Below are positions 1 through 7,570 of a stretch of DNA of 34,426 nt, in pieces. The position numbers and the translations under genes were made by a program. The notes beneath the pieces are model-generated. The model did no database searches. It had not been told where the DNA came from and saw nothing but the letters and a program-made list of their open reading frames with translations. Origin of the DNA: Prevotella sp. UBA2809 (GTDB lineage Bacteria; Bacteroidota; Bacteroidia; Bacteroidales; Bacteroidaceae); the NCBI GenBank assembly GCA_002351725.1, contig DEHD01000033.1, positions 61,769-96,194 of the forward strand. Reading direction: 5' to 3'. The first letter of the stretch is position 1. The number at the start of each line of letters is the position of its first letter.

Positions 1-98
1 TCGGGAATATCGTGCATCTCGTGGGTGTCGAAATGTCCCTGGTCCTTGGGGCCATTCTGGCGCCAGAACTTTATAGTGAAACTTATATTTTTTGCCAT
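1..98 (-). CDS. frdB: Fumarate reductase / succinate dehydrogenase iron-sulfur subunit, N-terminal fragment
   Basis: Reading the minus strand from the ATG at 98 gives MAKNISFTIKFWRQNGPKDQ and then about 12 more residues before the window ends, so only the N-terminus is present. The start has the look of Bacteroidetes FrdB/SdhB, the subunit that carries the Fe-S clusters passing electrons between the cytochrome b subunit and the flavoprotein. It starts only 6 bases after the frdA stop and completes the frdC-frdA-frdB order expected for this family. The identification rests on the short N-terminus plus context; the cluster-binding cysteines lie outside the window. Confidence 0.85.
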   Translation of the reverse strand, partial: MAKNISFTIKFWRQNGPKDQGHFDTHEMHDIP

Positions 99-104
99 AA
101 TTCC

Positions 105-2084
105 TTAGTTTTTATAGTTACGTGTCTGTACCTTGATTGCCTCGTACTCCAGTGGCTCCTTGATGAGCTCAGGCTCGTTGCCCTTGCCCTTGTACTCCCA
201 GCAGCCTACATAGAAGTAGTTCTCGTCGTCGCGCTTAGCCTCGCCTTCCTCTGTCTGATACTCCTCACGGAAGTGACCACCGCAAGACTCATTACGAGAA
301 AGAGCGTCGAATGCTACGAGCTGACCCATTGTGAAGAAGTCACGGAGGTGGATAGCCTTGTCGAGCTCCACATTGAGACCCTCCTTAGTACCAGGAACAA
401 AGAGGTTTGTATCAAACTCCTTCTCGAGCTCGTGCATCTTCTTCAGACCTTCCTTCAGGCCCTCGGCTGTACGACCCATACCTACATACTCCCACATGAT
501 GTGACCAAGCTCCTTGTGGATAGAGTCAACAGAACGCTTGCCCTTGATGTTGAGCAAACGTGTGAGCTCAGCGTCAACAGCCTTCTCAGCCTCCTCGAAC
601 TCAGGCAGATCGGTAGAAACCTTTGGCCATACAGCCTGATCGGCCAGATAGTTCTGGATGGTGTAAGGCAGTACGAAGTAACCATCGGCCAGACCCTGCA
701 TCAGAGCAGAAGCACCCAGACGGTTAGCACCGTGGTCAGAGAAGTTACACTCACCAATAGCGAACAGACCAGGAATAGTAGTCTGCAGCTCGTAGTCAAC
801 CCAGATACCACCCATGGTGTAGTGGATAGCAGGATAGATCATCATTGGCTTATAGTACTTAACACCGTTAATCTCGTTAGCTACATCGCCAGGGAATACG
901 TCAGTAATCTCCTCGTACATCTCGAAGAGGTTTCCATAACGCTGCATGATAACATCAAGACCCAGACGGTTGATAGACTCAGAGAAGTCGAGGAACACAG
1001 CCAGACCAGTGTTGTTAACACCGAAGCCCTTGTCGCAACGCTCCTTGGCAGCACGTGAAGCAACGTCACGTGGAACGAGGTTACCGAATGCAGGATAACG
1101 GCGCTCCAGATAGTAGTCACGATCCTCCTCAGGAATCTCCCAACCCTGCTTGGTACCAGCCTGCAGAGCCTTAGCATCCTCGAGCTTCTTGGGTACCCAA
1201 ATACGACCATCGTTACGCAGCGACTCTGACATCAGAGTAAGCTTTGACTGCTTGTCGCCGTGAACGGGGATACATGTTGGGTGAATCTGAACGTATGATG
1301 GGTTTGCAAAATAAGCACCCTTACGATAGCACTGTACAGCGGCTGTACAGTTACATCCCATAGCGTTAGTAGAAAGGAAGTAGGTGTTACCATATCCACC
1401 AGTAGCAATAACTACTGCGTTGGCAGAGAAACGCTCCAGCTTACCAGTAACCAGGTTCTTGGCGATGATACCACGAGCGCGACCATCAACGATAACCACG
1501 TCTTCCATCTCATAACGGGTGTAGAGCTTTACCTTACCGGCGTTTACCTGACAGCTCAGTGAGCTATAGGCACCCAGCAGCAGCTGCTGACCGGTCTGAC
1601 CCTTAGCGTAGAATGTACGGCTTACCTGAGCACCACCGAAAGAACGGTTGGCCAGCATACCACCATACTCACGAGCGAAAGGAACGCCCTGAGCTACACA
1701 CTGGTCGATAATATTGTTTGATACCTCGGCCAAACGATATACGTTAGCCTCGCGAGCACGATAGTCACCACCCTTTACTGTATCATAGAACAGACGATAA
1801 ACAGAGTCACCATCGTTCTGATAGTTCTTGGCGGCATTGATACCACCCTGTGCGGCGATAGAGTGAGCGCGACGAGGAGAGTCCTGAATACACAGATTGA
1901 TAACGTTGAAGCCCATCTCACCAAGTGAAGCAGCTGCTGAAGCACCAGCAAGACCGGTTCCAACCACGATAACATCAAGCTTCAGCTTGTTCTTGGGGTT
2001 AACCAGACGCTGATGAGCCTTATATTCCTTCCATTTCTCAGGCACTGGTCCTGCAGGAATCTTAGAATCTAATACTTTTGCCAT
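105..2084 (-). CDS. frdA: Fumarate reductase / succinate dehydrogenase flavoprotein subunit
   Basis: Catalytic subunit (659 aa) that interconverts fumarate and succinate on the cytoplasmic face of the membrane. The FAD-binding motif GTGLAG lies at residues 42-47, and HSIAAQGG at 74-81 contains the histidine expected to carry covalent FAD. The length fits the long Bacteroidetes/epsilon-type flavoproteins. It starts 29 bases after frdC and stops 6 bases before frdB, so the three genes form one operon read from the promoter at 2877-2907. In anaerobic Bacteroidales this complex mainly works as a fumarate reductase ending the succinate pathway, but direction cannot be read from sequence, so an sdhA label is equally fair. 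A long open frame on the opposite strand is a codon-bias shadow. Confidence 0.97.
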   Translation of the reverse strand: MAKVLDSKIPAGPVPEKWKEYKAHQRLVNPKNKLKLDVIVVGTGLAGASAAASLGEMGFNVINLCIQDSPRRAHSIAAQGGINAAKNYQNDGDSVYRLFYDTVKGGDYRAREANVYRLAEVSNNIIDQCVAQGVPFAREYGGMLANRSFGGAQVSRTFYAKGQTGQQLLLGAYSSLSCQVNAGKVKLYTRYEMEDVVIVDGRARGIIAKNLVTGKLERFSANAVVIATGGYGNTYFLSTNAMGCNCTAAVQCYRKGAYFANPSYVQIHPTCIPVHGDKQSKLTLMSESLRNDGRIWVPKKLEDAKALQAGTKQGWEIPEEDRDYYLERRYPAFGNLVPRDVASRAAKERCDKGFGVNNTGLAVFLDFSESINRLGLDVIMQRYGNLFEMYEEITDVFPGDVANEINGVKYYKPMMIYPAIHYTMGGIWVDYELQTTIPGLFAIGECNFSDHGANRLGASALMQGLADGYFVLPYTIQNYLADQAVWPKVSTDLPEFEEAEKAVDAELTRLLNIKGKRSVDSIHKELGHIMWEYVGMGRTAEGLKEGLKKMHELEKEFDTNLFVPGTKEGLNVELDKAIHLRDFFTMGQLVAFDALSRNESCGGHFREEYQTEEGEAKRDDENYFYVGCWEYKGKGNEPELIKEPLEYEAIKVQTRNYKN

Positions 2085-2113
2085 AATCTTCTAGAATTTT
2101 AAAAAGTTGATAA

Positions 2114-2803
2114 TTAGCAGCAGCTGAGACTAGGTGCACAACCGAATGCGAAAGCCAAAACTACAATGAGGAACAACAGCATGAGTACTGAAACGTAGAT
2201 CATACCAATGCACTGCCAGCGCTTGAGCCAAACCTTGCCGCTTACGCCAAGAGTCTGCATAGCTGACCAGAATCCATGAGTGAGATGGAACCAGATAGCT
2301 ACAAGCCAAACAACGTAGATAACTACGAATACAGGATTAGAGAAAGTCTCCTTAATCCAACCGAAACCGTCAGTAGGACTGATGGCTGGCATAGCACCTA
2401 CAAGCTCTGCGAACATCATGTTGTACCAGAAGTTCCACAAGTGAACCAGCAAACCGATGCAGATGATGAGACCCAGAACGAGCATGTTCTTTGAAGCCCA
2501 CTCTACCTTGCCGGCGTTAACCTGTGTAGCCACCTCATAGCGATTGTCACCGCGGGCGGTACGGTTCTGCGCAGTCAGAATGAAAGCGTAGACGATGTGA
2601 AGCACTGCCAAGGCAGCCAAACCAAGTGTTGCTACAACAGCATACCAGTTGGCACCCAGGAATTCGCAAATCATGTTGTAACCCTCTTCCGAGAACAGCG
2701 CCACTACGTTCATGCAACCGTGGAAGGTCAGGAACAGAATGAGCGCAATGCCCGTAACAGACATTACAACTTTTCTACCAATTGATGAATTGAATAACCA
2801 CAT
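2114..2803 (-). CDS. frdC: Fumarate reductase / succinate dehydrogenase cytochrome b subunit
   Basis: Membrane anchor (229 aa) of the complex. The protein starts MWLFNSSIGRKVVMSVTG and shows about five hydrophobic helices: roughly residues 11-35, 55-76, 105-128, 148-175 and 200-222. Several histidines inside or at the ends of these helices (for example in LVHLWNFWYN and WFHLTHGFW) are candidate haem ligands. This is the single large di-haem cytochrome b type, known from Bacteroides and Wolinella, in which one anchor subunit replaces separate C and D subunits. It is the first gene of the operon, with about a 65-base leader behind a good promoter. It works with menaquinone; the polyprenyl diphosphate synthase at 12103-13077 could supply the quinone side chain. 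Confidence 0.93.
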   Translation of the reverse strand: MWLFNSSIGRKVVMSVTGIALILFLTFHGCMNVVALFSEEGYNMICEFLGANWYAVVATLGLAALAVLHIVYAFILTAQNRTARGDNRYEVATQVNAGKVEWASKNMLVLGLIICIGLLVHLWNFWYNMMFAELVGAMPAISPTDGFGWIKETFSNPVFVVIYVVWLVAIWFHLTHGFWSAMQTLGVSGKVWLKRWQCIGMIYVSVLMLLFLIVVLAFAFGCAPSLSCC

Positions 2804-2876
2804 AAGTTGTTGAGTTTTAATGAATTATTGAATGTTATATACTTACTTGTTAGTACGTGCTCACGCGATTAGGGGA

Positions 2877-2907
2877 CAAAGATAGTCAAAAATGGCGATA
2901 TATACAA
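2877..2907 (-). promoter_or_regulatory. Bacteroidetes-type promoter for the frd operon
   Basis: On the minus strand, TTG (2905-2907) is followed after exactly 20 bases by TATCTTTG (2877-2884), matching the TTTG/N19-21/TAnnTTTG promoter of Bacteroidetes. Transcription would start near 2870 and give a leader of about 65 bases before the frdC ATG. Confidence 0.75.
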
Positions 2908-2967
2908 GTGTTTTTGCGAAAAAATACGTATTTTTTGTAATTTGCGCGTTTTTCGCGTAGTTTTTTG

Positions 2968-2975
2968 TAACTTTG
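2968..2975 (+). promoter_or_regulatory. -7 element upstream of the sigma factor gene
   Basis: TAACTTTG fits the Bacteroidetes -7 box and lies 41 bases before the likely start at 3017. The nearest upstream TTTG (2941-2944) is 23 bases away, a little wide, so the -33 element is uncertain. The box falls inside the longer open frame that begins at 2942, which argues that translation starts downstream at 3017. Confidence 0.5.
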
Positions 2976-3016
2976 CTACGTCTAATGGGCAAAAGATTCA
3001 AAAAACAGATGAAACA

Positions 3017-3496
3017 ATGAATGCATTAGAAAAGCAGTTTGCACAAACAGTTGCAGAACACAAAAGCACCATCTACACAGTGTGCTACATGTTCTCGCAA
3101 GATGCCGACGAGGTGAACGACCTGTTCCAGGAAGTACTAGTGAATCTTTGGAAGGGTTTCGAGAACTTCGAGCACCGCAGTGACATCAAAACGTGGATTT
3201 ATCGCGTTGCTCTTAACACCTGTATCTCTATCGACAGAAAGAAGCGACGCGCAGCCACAGCCCGACTGACAATGGACATCAACCTGTTTGAAGATCGCGA
3301 TGAGGACACTAAGCAAGTGGATATGCTCCACAAGCGCATCTCTAAGTTGCAACCATTCGACCGCGCGATTGTCCTGCTCTGGCTCGAGAACCTATCGTAC
3401 GAGGAGATCGGACAGATTGTCGGTATCACTACAAAGAACGTCAGCGTTCGTCTGTTTAGAATCCGTGAGCAGTTAAAACAAATGTCAAACGATTAA
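3017..3496 (+). CDS. ECF-family RNA polymerase sigma factor
   Basis: A 159-residue sigma-70 family protein with the two-domain ECF layout. Region 2 spans about residues 20-80 (DADEVNDLFQEVLVNLWKGF, then a basic DRKKRR end). Region 4 spans about 105-155, with the helix-turn-helix LSYEEIGQIVGITTKNVSVR. I chose the ATG at 3017 because the frame could extend to a TTG at 2942, but that would place the predicted -7 box inside the gene and add residues unlike a sigma factor. A 14-base gap leads to the membrane protein at 3511, so the two are probably cotranscribed and the second may control the first. No target promoter can be assigned from sequence. Confidence 0.92.
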   Translation: MNALEKQFAQTVAEHKSTIYTVCYMFSQDADEVNDLFQEVLVNLWKGFENFEHRSDIKTWIYRVALNTCISIDRKKRRAATARLTMDINLFEDRDEDTKQVDMLHKRISKLQPFDRAIVLLWLENLSYEEIGQIVGITTKNVSVRLFRIREQLKQMSND

Positions 3497-3510
3497 AAAA
3501 CGCCCCCATT

Positions 3511-4119
3511 ATGAACAACAATTTTGAAAACAACTTGAACGAGACCCAGTTTGAGGATATGCGCCAGCAGTTGAACACCCTGAAAAAGAAACTGGACGAG
3601 CAGGAAATAGTAAACGACCGCCTGATACGTCGTTCGATGCGGAATCAGGTTAATAACATCACGCGCCGATACTACTTAATTATAGCGCTTTGTGTGATGA
3701 TGGTGCCTTACGGCTATTGGGCCTTTGTGGTACTGAGTCATCTATCTGTTACATTCTGGATTGCCACAAGCATCTTCATGCTGATATGCGGTGGAGCAAC
3801 CTTCTACAACTGTCAGAAGATTAACGATCAGAACATGATGAGCCGTAGCCTGGTAGAGGCCCACAGAAAAGTGGCCAGCGCCAAGAAATTCGAGTCGAAC
3901 TGGTTAATGTTTGGTATTCCTGCCGTTATCATTTGGCTGTGCTGGTTCTTCTATGAACTCTATCTGATGAATAACGAAGCCATTGCACAGGGGCTTTTCG
4001 TAGGTGGATGCGTTGGCGCTTTAATTGGAGCAATATGCGGAATCAGAATTCACCTCAAGACTCAACGTCAATACCAGGATATCATCGATCAGATAGAGGA
4101 TCTTACAGCAGAACAGTAG
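3511..4119 (+). CDS. Four-helix membrane protein paired with the ECF sigma factor
   Basis: This 202-residue protein is not one I can name. Residues about 12-42 are charged and heptad-like (MRQQLNTLKKKLDEQE), suggesting a short coiled coil. Four hydrophobic segments follow near residues 52-73, 77-98, 131-151 and 158-178, and the C-terminus (RIHLKTQRQYQDIIDQIEDL) is again charged. Both ends would face the cytoplasm. Position directly behind the sigma gene suggests a membrane-bound modulator or anti-sigma factor. However, I see no zinc-binding anti-sigma motif (HxxxCxxC) and no FecR-like domain, so this rests on context alone. Its 3' end overlaps the convergent MGMT gene by 17 bases. Confidence 0.8.
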   Translation: MNNNFENNLNETQFEDMRQQLNTLKKKLDEQEIVNDRLIRRSMRNQVNNITRRYYLIIALCVMMVPYGYWAFVVLSHLSVTFWIATSIFMLICGGATFYNCQKINDQNMMSRSLVEAHRKVASAKKFESNWLMFGIPAVIIWLCWFFYELYLMNNEAIAQGLFVGGCVGALIGAICGIRIHLKTQRQYQDIIDQIEDLTAEQ

Positions 4120-4447
4120 AAGGCGTCCAAAGGTAACGTTTCATATCTACAAATCCATTAGCCTTGAAACAAACGCCTTCTTCTTCAAGCAAAGGCCGCT
4201 GACGGCTCCACCCAGGAGCTGTGCGGCCTTCTTTATTTACCACACGATGACAAGGGAGTTTTTCTGCACCTGGAGAATATCGCAAGGTTCTACCAACCAT
4301 TCGAGAGTGACTTGGCCATCCTGCTAAAGCAGCAATATCGCCATAGGTCATAACTCGTCCACGAGGTATCTGACTAACGATATTAAGCACATCATCACAG
4401 AAAGTCCGTGCTTGTTCGGGAGTCATTCTATCCGGATAATCCTTCAT
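4103..4447 (-). CDS. MGMT-family protein (6-O-alkylguanine DNA alkyltransferase-like, DNA-binding domain only)
   Basis: A 114-residue protein consisting only of the C-terminal DNA-binding/active-site domain of O6-alkylguanine DNA alkyltransferases. Helix-turn-helix residues lie at about 30-60 (GRVMTYGDIAALAGWPSHSRMVGRTL). The active-site motif PCHRVVN lies at 65-71, with the alkyl-accepting cysteine at 66. Alkyltransferase-like proteins of similar size often have another residue at that cysteine; here it is kept, so real alkyl transfer is possible. The start ATG overlaps the stop of a 28-codon upstream ORF by ATGA, suggesting translational coupling. It converges with the membrane protein gene, overlapping by 17 bases. 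Confidence 0.88.
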   Translation of the reverse strand: MKDYPDRMTPEQARTFCDDVLNIVSQIPRGRVMTYGDIAALAGWPSHSRMVGRTLRYSPGAEKLPCHRVVNKEGRTAPGWSRQRPLLEEEGVCFKANGFVDMKRYLWTPSTVLL

Positions 4448-4530
4448 CTAATACAGTGTATTTTGCAATTAATAGTCGAATTAATCATGCGCTCTGCAAG
4501 GCGCTCGTTTCTTAGTTCTTTTGGAGTCAT
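4444..4530 (-). pseudogene. 28-codon ORF upstream of the MGMT gene, possible 5' remnant of a LUD-domain gene
   Basis: From the ATG at 4530 the minus strand encodes MTPKELRNERLAERMI and then 12 further residues to a TGA that overlaps the MGMT start as ATGA. The first 16 residues resemble, from memory, the N-terminus of Bacteroidetes lactate-utilisation (LUD/DUF162) proteins, while the tail (NSTINCKIHCIR) does not look like any family. A good promoter lies 27 bases upstream. My reading is that the 5' end of a LUD gene survived a deletion and now leads the MGMT gene. The alternative is a genuine leader peptide for coupled translation. The homology needs a database search; I am unsure. Confidence 0.45.
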
Positions 4531-4556
4531 ATCACATTTTTATTAGTAAGTCGGTG

Positions 4557-4587
4557 CAAAAATACAAAATTATTCGTATCTTTGCAA
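4557..4587 (-). promoter_or_regulatory. Minus-strand promoter for the small ORF and MGMT gene
   Basis: On the minus strand TTG (4585-4587) is followed after 20 bases by TATTTTTG (4557-4564). Transcription would start about 20 bases before the ATG at 4530. Its -33 element directly abuts the plus-strand -7 box at 4577-4584. Confidence 0.7.
4577..4584 (+). promoter_or_regulatory. -7 element for the rhodanese-mnmG transcript
   Basis: TATCTTTG matches the -7 consensus and lies 31 bases before the rhodanese ATG at 4615. I see no clear TTTG at the expected upstream distance. The element overlaps the divergent minus-strand promoter. Confidence 0.6.
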
Positions 4588-4614
4588 CCGTAATAATAAA
4601 AAAAAGAGATTTAT

Positions 4615-5016
4615 ATGAAGAAACTGTTTTTAATCTTGATGCTCGCTTCCTCAATTACCATTGGTTGGGCACAGAGTGGAAGCAACGATGCATTTATGAC
4701 GATCGAGGTTGATGGTTTCCATCACACACTTGAAAACAGCGGCGATGATTGTGTGCTTGTAGATGTCCGCACACCAGAAGAATTTAAAGAGGGGCATCTT
4801 AAAGGAGCAATAAACATCGATGTAAAGGACAGTATTAATTTTATGAAGAATGCCATTGAGCAACTGCCTAAGAATAAGACAGTTATGGTTTATTGCCGAA
4901 GTGGACGCCGCAGTGCGATGGCAGCTGGTAAGCTGGCAGCAGAGGGATACTTTGTTTTCAACCTCGAAGGCGGCTACAAGGCTTGGACTGAAGCAGGAAA
5001 GGAGACTGAGAAGTGA
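4615..5016 (+). CDS. Secreted rhodanese-like domain protein
   Basis: A 133-residue protein with an N-terminal signal peptide (MKKLFLILMLASSITIGWA, cleavage probably near residue 19 or 20) and one rhodanese domain. The domain shows the usual VDVRTPEEF strand-turn at about 49-57, GHLKGAINI at 60-68, and the active-site loop CRSGRRS with the sulfur-accepting cysteine at 94. It would act in the periplasm as a sulfurtransferase or related persulfide carrier; the substrate is not visible. Its TGA overlaps the GTG start of mnmG by four bases, so it is cotranscribed with and may be translationally coupled to mnmG. Confidence 0.9.
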   Translation: MKKLFLILMLASSITIGWAQSGSNDAFMTIEVDGFHHTLENSGDDCVLVDVRTPEEFKEGHLKGAINIDVKDSINFMKNAIEQLPKNKTVMVYCRSGRRSAMAAGKLAAEGYFVFNLEGGYKAWTEAGKETEK

Positions 5017-6908
5017 TATTAAAGTACGATGTCATCGTCATAGGCGGTGGCCATGCTGGTTGCGAGGCGGCTTGTGCTTCGGCCAACATGGGCGCCAAGA
5101 CTTGTTTGGTGACGATGGATATGAACAAAATTGCACAAATGTCGTGCAATCCTGCTATAGGCGGAATCGCTAAAGGCCAGATAGTCAGAGAGATAGATGC
5201 ACTCGGCGGTCAGATGGGACTGGTGACAGATGCTACATCCATACAGTTCCGAATGCTAAACGTTGGCAAGGGACCAGCCGTATGGAGTCCTCGTGCACAA
5301 TGCGATCGTGGCAAATTCATTTGGGAATGGCGCAAACATATCGATGAAACCGAAAATTTGGATGTTTGGCAAGATCAAGCTGACGAGCTTATTGTAGAAG
5401 ACAAGAAGGCTGTTGGCGTTAGAACTATTTGGGGTACCGAGATTTATGCAAAGAGCGTAGTCATCACCGCAGGTACATTCCTTAATGGCTTAATGCACAT
5501 CGGTAGAAAAATGGTTCCTGGTGGTCGAATAGCCGAACCTGCAGTTGCCCATTTCACCGAGAGTATCACGCGTCACGGCGTTGTGGCTGCTCGCATGAAG
5601 ACAGGAACACCTGTGCGTATCGATAAACGATCGGTTCATTTTGAAGACCTTGAAGAACAGCCAGGCGAGTCTCGTCCATACCAGTTCTCATATATGAATA
5701 AAGGTGGCGCACTGAAACAATTGCCTTGTTGGACGGTGAACACAAATGCCGAAGTTCATGAGATTCTGAAGAGCGGATTGGCGGATTCACCGCTATATAA
5801 TGGCCAGATTCAATCGATTGGTCCGCGTTATTGTCCTTCTATCGAGACAAAGCTTGTAACCTTCCCTGATAGAGATAAGCACCCGCTGTTTCTTGAACCA
5901 GAAGGTGAGGACACCAATGAGATGTATCTTAATGGATTCTCTTCGTCGCTGCCAATGGATGTGCAGATAGAAGCCCTGAAGAAAATGCCAGCTTTCCGCG
6001 ATGTAAAGGTTTACCGCCCTGGTTATGCAATAGAATACGATTTCTTCGATCCTACCCAACTGAATCATTCGTTGGAATCGAAGATTATCGAAGGCTTGTT
6101 TATGGCCGGACAGGTTAACGGCACAACAGGTTATGAGGAAGCCGGAGGTCAGGGAACCTTGGCAGGAATCAATGCAGCACTTAAAGCTGGTAGTGCTGGT
6201 AGCGATATTGATGATGCTAACAAGCAATTCATTTTGCATCGCGATGAAGCATATATTGGCGTATTAATCGATGATTTGGTGACAAAAGGCGTGGATGAGC
6301 CTTATCGTATGTTCACTTCAAGAGCCGAATATCGCATTCTGCTGCGACAGGATGATGCAGATGCACGCTTGACTGAGAAGGGATATGAGTTAGGTATAGT
6401 AAAGAAAGACCGTTATGACTGGTGGATGCAAAAGAAGCAGGCTATCGAAGAAATCGAGAACTTCTGCCAGAATTTTGCGATAAAACCCAAGCTGATAAAT
6501 CCATCGCTCGAAGCACTTGGGACTACCCCACTCCAGTTTGGATGCAAACTTATCGATCTGGTTAATCGTCCGCAGCTGAACCTCAAAAATCTCTCAGAGG
6601 TGATTCCATCACTGAAAGAAGTACTTAACCGCCCATCTAATCGTGTTGAGGAAATTGCAGAAGCAGCAGAGATAAGAATGAAATATAAAGGATATATCGA
6701 GCGTGAAAGATTGGTTGCCGACAAAATGCACCGCTTGGAGAATATCCGAATACGAGGAAAGTTTAACTACGAAGAACTTCAGGGTCTCTCGACGGAATGC
6801 CGACAGAAGCTGATGAAGATTCAACCCGAGACTTTAGCACAAGCAAGTCGCATTCCAGGAGTATCTCCTAGCGACATCAACGTGCTGTTGGTTCTTATGG
6901 GAAGATGA
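5013..6908 (+). CDS. mnmG: tRNA uridine-5-carboxymethylaminomethyl modification enzyme MnmG
   Basis: FAD-dependent enzyme (631 aa) that, with the GTPase MnmE, builds the cmnm5 group on the wobble uridine of certain tRNAs in the cytoplasm. The FAD motif GGGHAGCEAACA is at residues 11-22. The conserved stretches SCNPAIGGIAKGQIVREIDALGG and GTFLNG, and the C-terminal helical domain, are all present, and the length matches the family. Translation probably begins at the GTG at 5013, overlapping the rhodanese stop as GTGA. No in-frame ATG lies nearby and this start gives the usual short N-terminus before the FAD fold. A parS site begins at the very next base after the stop. Confidence 0.97.
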   Translation: MILKYDVIVIGGGHAGCEAACASANMGAKTCLVTMDMNKIAQMSCNPAIGGIAKGQIVREIDALGGQMGLVTDATSIQFRMLNVGKGPAVWSPRAQCDRGKFIWEWRKHIDETENLDVWQDQADELIVEDKKAVGVRTIWGTEIYAKSVVITAGTFLNGLMHIGRKMVPGGRIAEPAVAHFTESITRHGVVAARMKTGTPVRIDKRSVHFEDLEEQPGESRPYQFSYMNKGGALKQLPCWTVNTNAEVHEILKSGLADSPLYNGQIQSIGPRYCPSIETKLVTFPDRDKHPLFLEPEGEDTNEMYLNGFSSSLPMDVQIEALKKMPAFRDVKVYRPGYAIEYDFFDPTQLNHSLESKIIEGLFMAGQVNGTTGYEEAGGQGTLAGINAALKAGSAGSDIDDANKQFILHRDEAYIGVLIDDLVTKGVDEPYRMFTSRAEYRILLRQDDADARLTEKGYELGIVKKDRYDWWMQKKQAIEEIENFCQNFAIKPKLINPSLEALGTTPLQFGCKLIDLVNRPQLNLKNLSEVIPSLKEVLNRPSNRVEEIAEAAEIRMKYKGYIERERLVADKMHRLENIRIRGKFNYEELQGLSTECRQKLMKIQPETLAQASRIPGVSPSDINVLLVLMGR

Positions 6909-6924
6909 TGTTCCACGTGAAACA
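6909..6924. other. parS centromere site 1
   Basis: TGTTCCACGTGAAACA matches the bacterial chromosomal parS consensus TGTTNCACGTGAAACA at every position. It is a near-perfect palindrome and the loading site for ParB (Spo0J). It begins immediately after the mnmG stop and lies before apt. An identical copy lies 582 bases downstream. Such sites normally cluster near the replication origin. Confidence 0.95.
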
Positions 6925-6958
6925 TTAGACAAGTAACAAACATTATAACTCACTGATT

Positions 6959-7486
6959 ATGAACAACAAAACACTGTTAGACAATCTGCGTTGCATACCA
7001 GATTTCCCAAAGAAGGGCATCAACTTTCGTGATGTAACTACACTCTACAAAAGCGGCGAGTGTATGAAAATCATGACCGACGAACTGTATGAGCTCTACA
7101 AAGACAAAGGTATCACTAAGATCGTTGGAATCGAAAGTCGTGGATTCATCATGGCTGCCGCATTGGCATCAAAACTGGGTTGCGGTATGGTGATGGCACG
7201 TAAACCAGGAAAACTCCCCTACACTACCATCAAGGAATCGTTCTCAAAAGAATATGGAGTAGATACCATCGAGATGCACCTTGACTCTATCGATGAAAAC
7301 GACGTGGTTCTTATCCACGACGATTTGTTGGCTACAGGTGGTACTGCCAAAGCTGCCTACAAACTGGTTCAGCACTTCAAACCTAAGAAGGTGTACATGA
7401 ACTTCATCATTGAGATAACAGACGAGGGACTGCATGGGCGCGACGAGTTTAAAGACATCGACCTCACCACGTTACTCACTATCTAA
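6959..7486 (+). CDS. apt: Adenine phosphoribosyltransferase
   Basis: A 175-residue enzyme that makes AMP from adenine and PRPP in purine salvage. The N-terminal part has the family pattern (CIPDFPKKGINFRDVTTL, residues 12-29). The PRPP-binding loop VVLIHDDLLATGGTAKA lies at about 116-132. VGIESRGFIMAAALA at about 56-70 and RKPGKLPY at 81-88 complete the active site. Length is typical. The gene sits exactly between two identical parS sites, so it probably lies under the ParB nucleoprotein complex; an effect on its expression is possible but only inferred. I see no clear -7 box in the 50-base gap after mnmG, so it is probably cotranscribed from upstream. Confidence 0.96.
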   Translation: MNNKTLLDNLRCIPDFPKKGINFRDVTTLYKSGECMKIMTDELYELYKDKGITKIVGIESRGFIMAAALASKLGCGMVMARKPGKLPYTTIKESFSKEYGVDTIEMHLDSIDENDVVLIHDDLLATGGTAKAAYKLVQHFKPKKVYMNFIIEITDEGLHGRDEFKDIDLTTLLTI

Positions 7487-7490
7487 AGAA

Positions 7491-7506
7491 TGTTCCACGT
7501 GAAACA
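7491..7506. other. parS centromere site 2
   Basis: A second exact TGTTCCACGTGAAACA, identical in all 16 positions to the site at 6909-6924 and in the same orientation. It starts 4 bases after the apt stop and is followed at once by a terminator-like hairpin. Confidence 0.95.
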
Positions 7507-7507
7507 T

Positions 7508-7549
7508 AATCTCGCGAAACACCCATAAACAAAGGGTATTCGCGAGATT
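7508..7549 (+). terminator. Terminator-like hairpin after apt
   Basis: The arms AATCTCGCGAA (7508-7518) and TTCGCGAGATT (7539-7549) pair perfectly over 11 bases, and the stem extends inwards with ACCC/GGGT around a small bulge. It is followed by TTACATTT, a weak U tract. It probably ends the mnmG-apt transcript, separating it from uvrC. Confidence 0.7.
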
Positions 7550-7570
7550 TACATTTAAAATAGACAAAAG

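Noticed and set aside
12..1058. A 348-codon open frame on the plus strand
   Set aside because: It lies wholly opposite frdB/frdA, whose FAD and active-site motifs are intact; the antisense frame stays open through codon bias, and its product is a leucine/valine/threonine-rich sequence with no recognisable domain.
4103..4447. A truncated MGMT pseudogene
   Set aside because: Although it lacks the N-terminal domain of full-size enzymes, stand-alone single-domain members are common, and the PCHRV motif and helix-turn-helix are intact.
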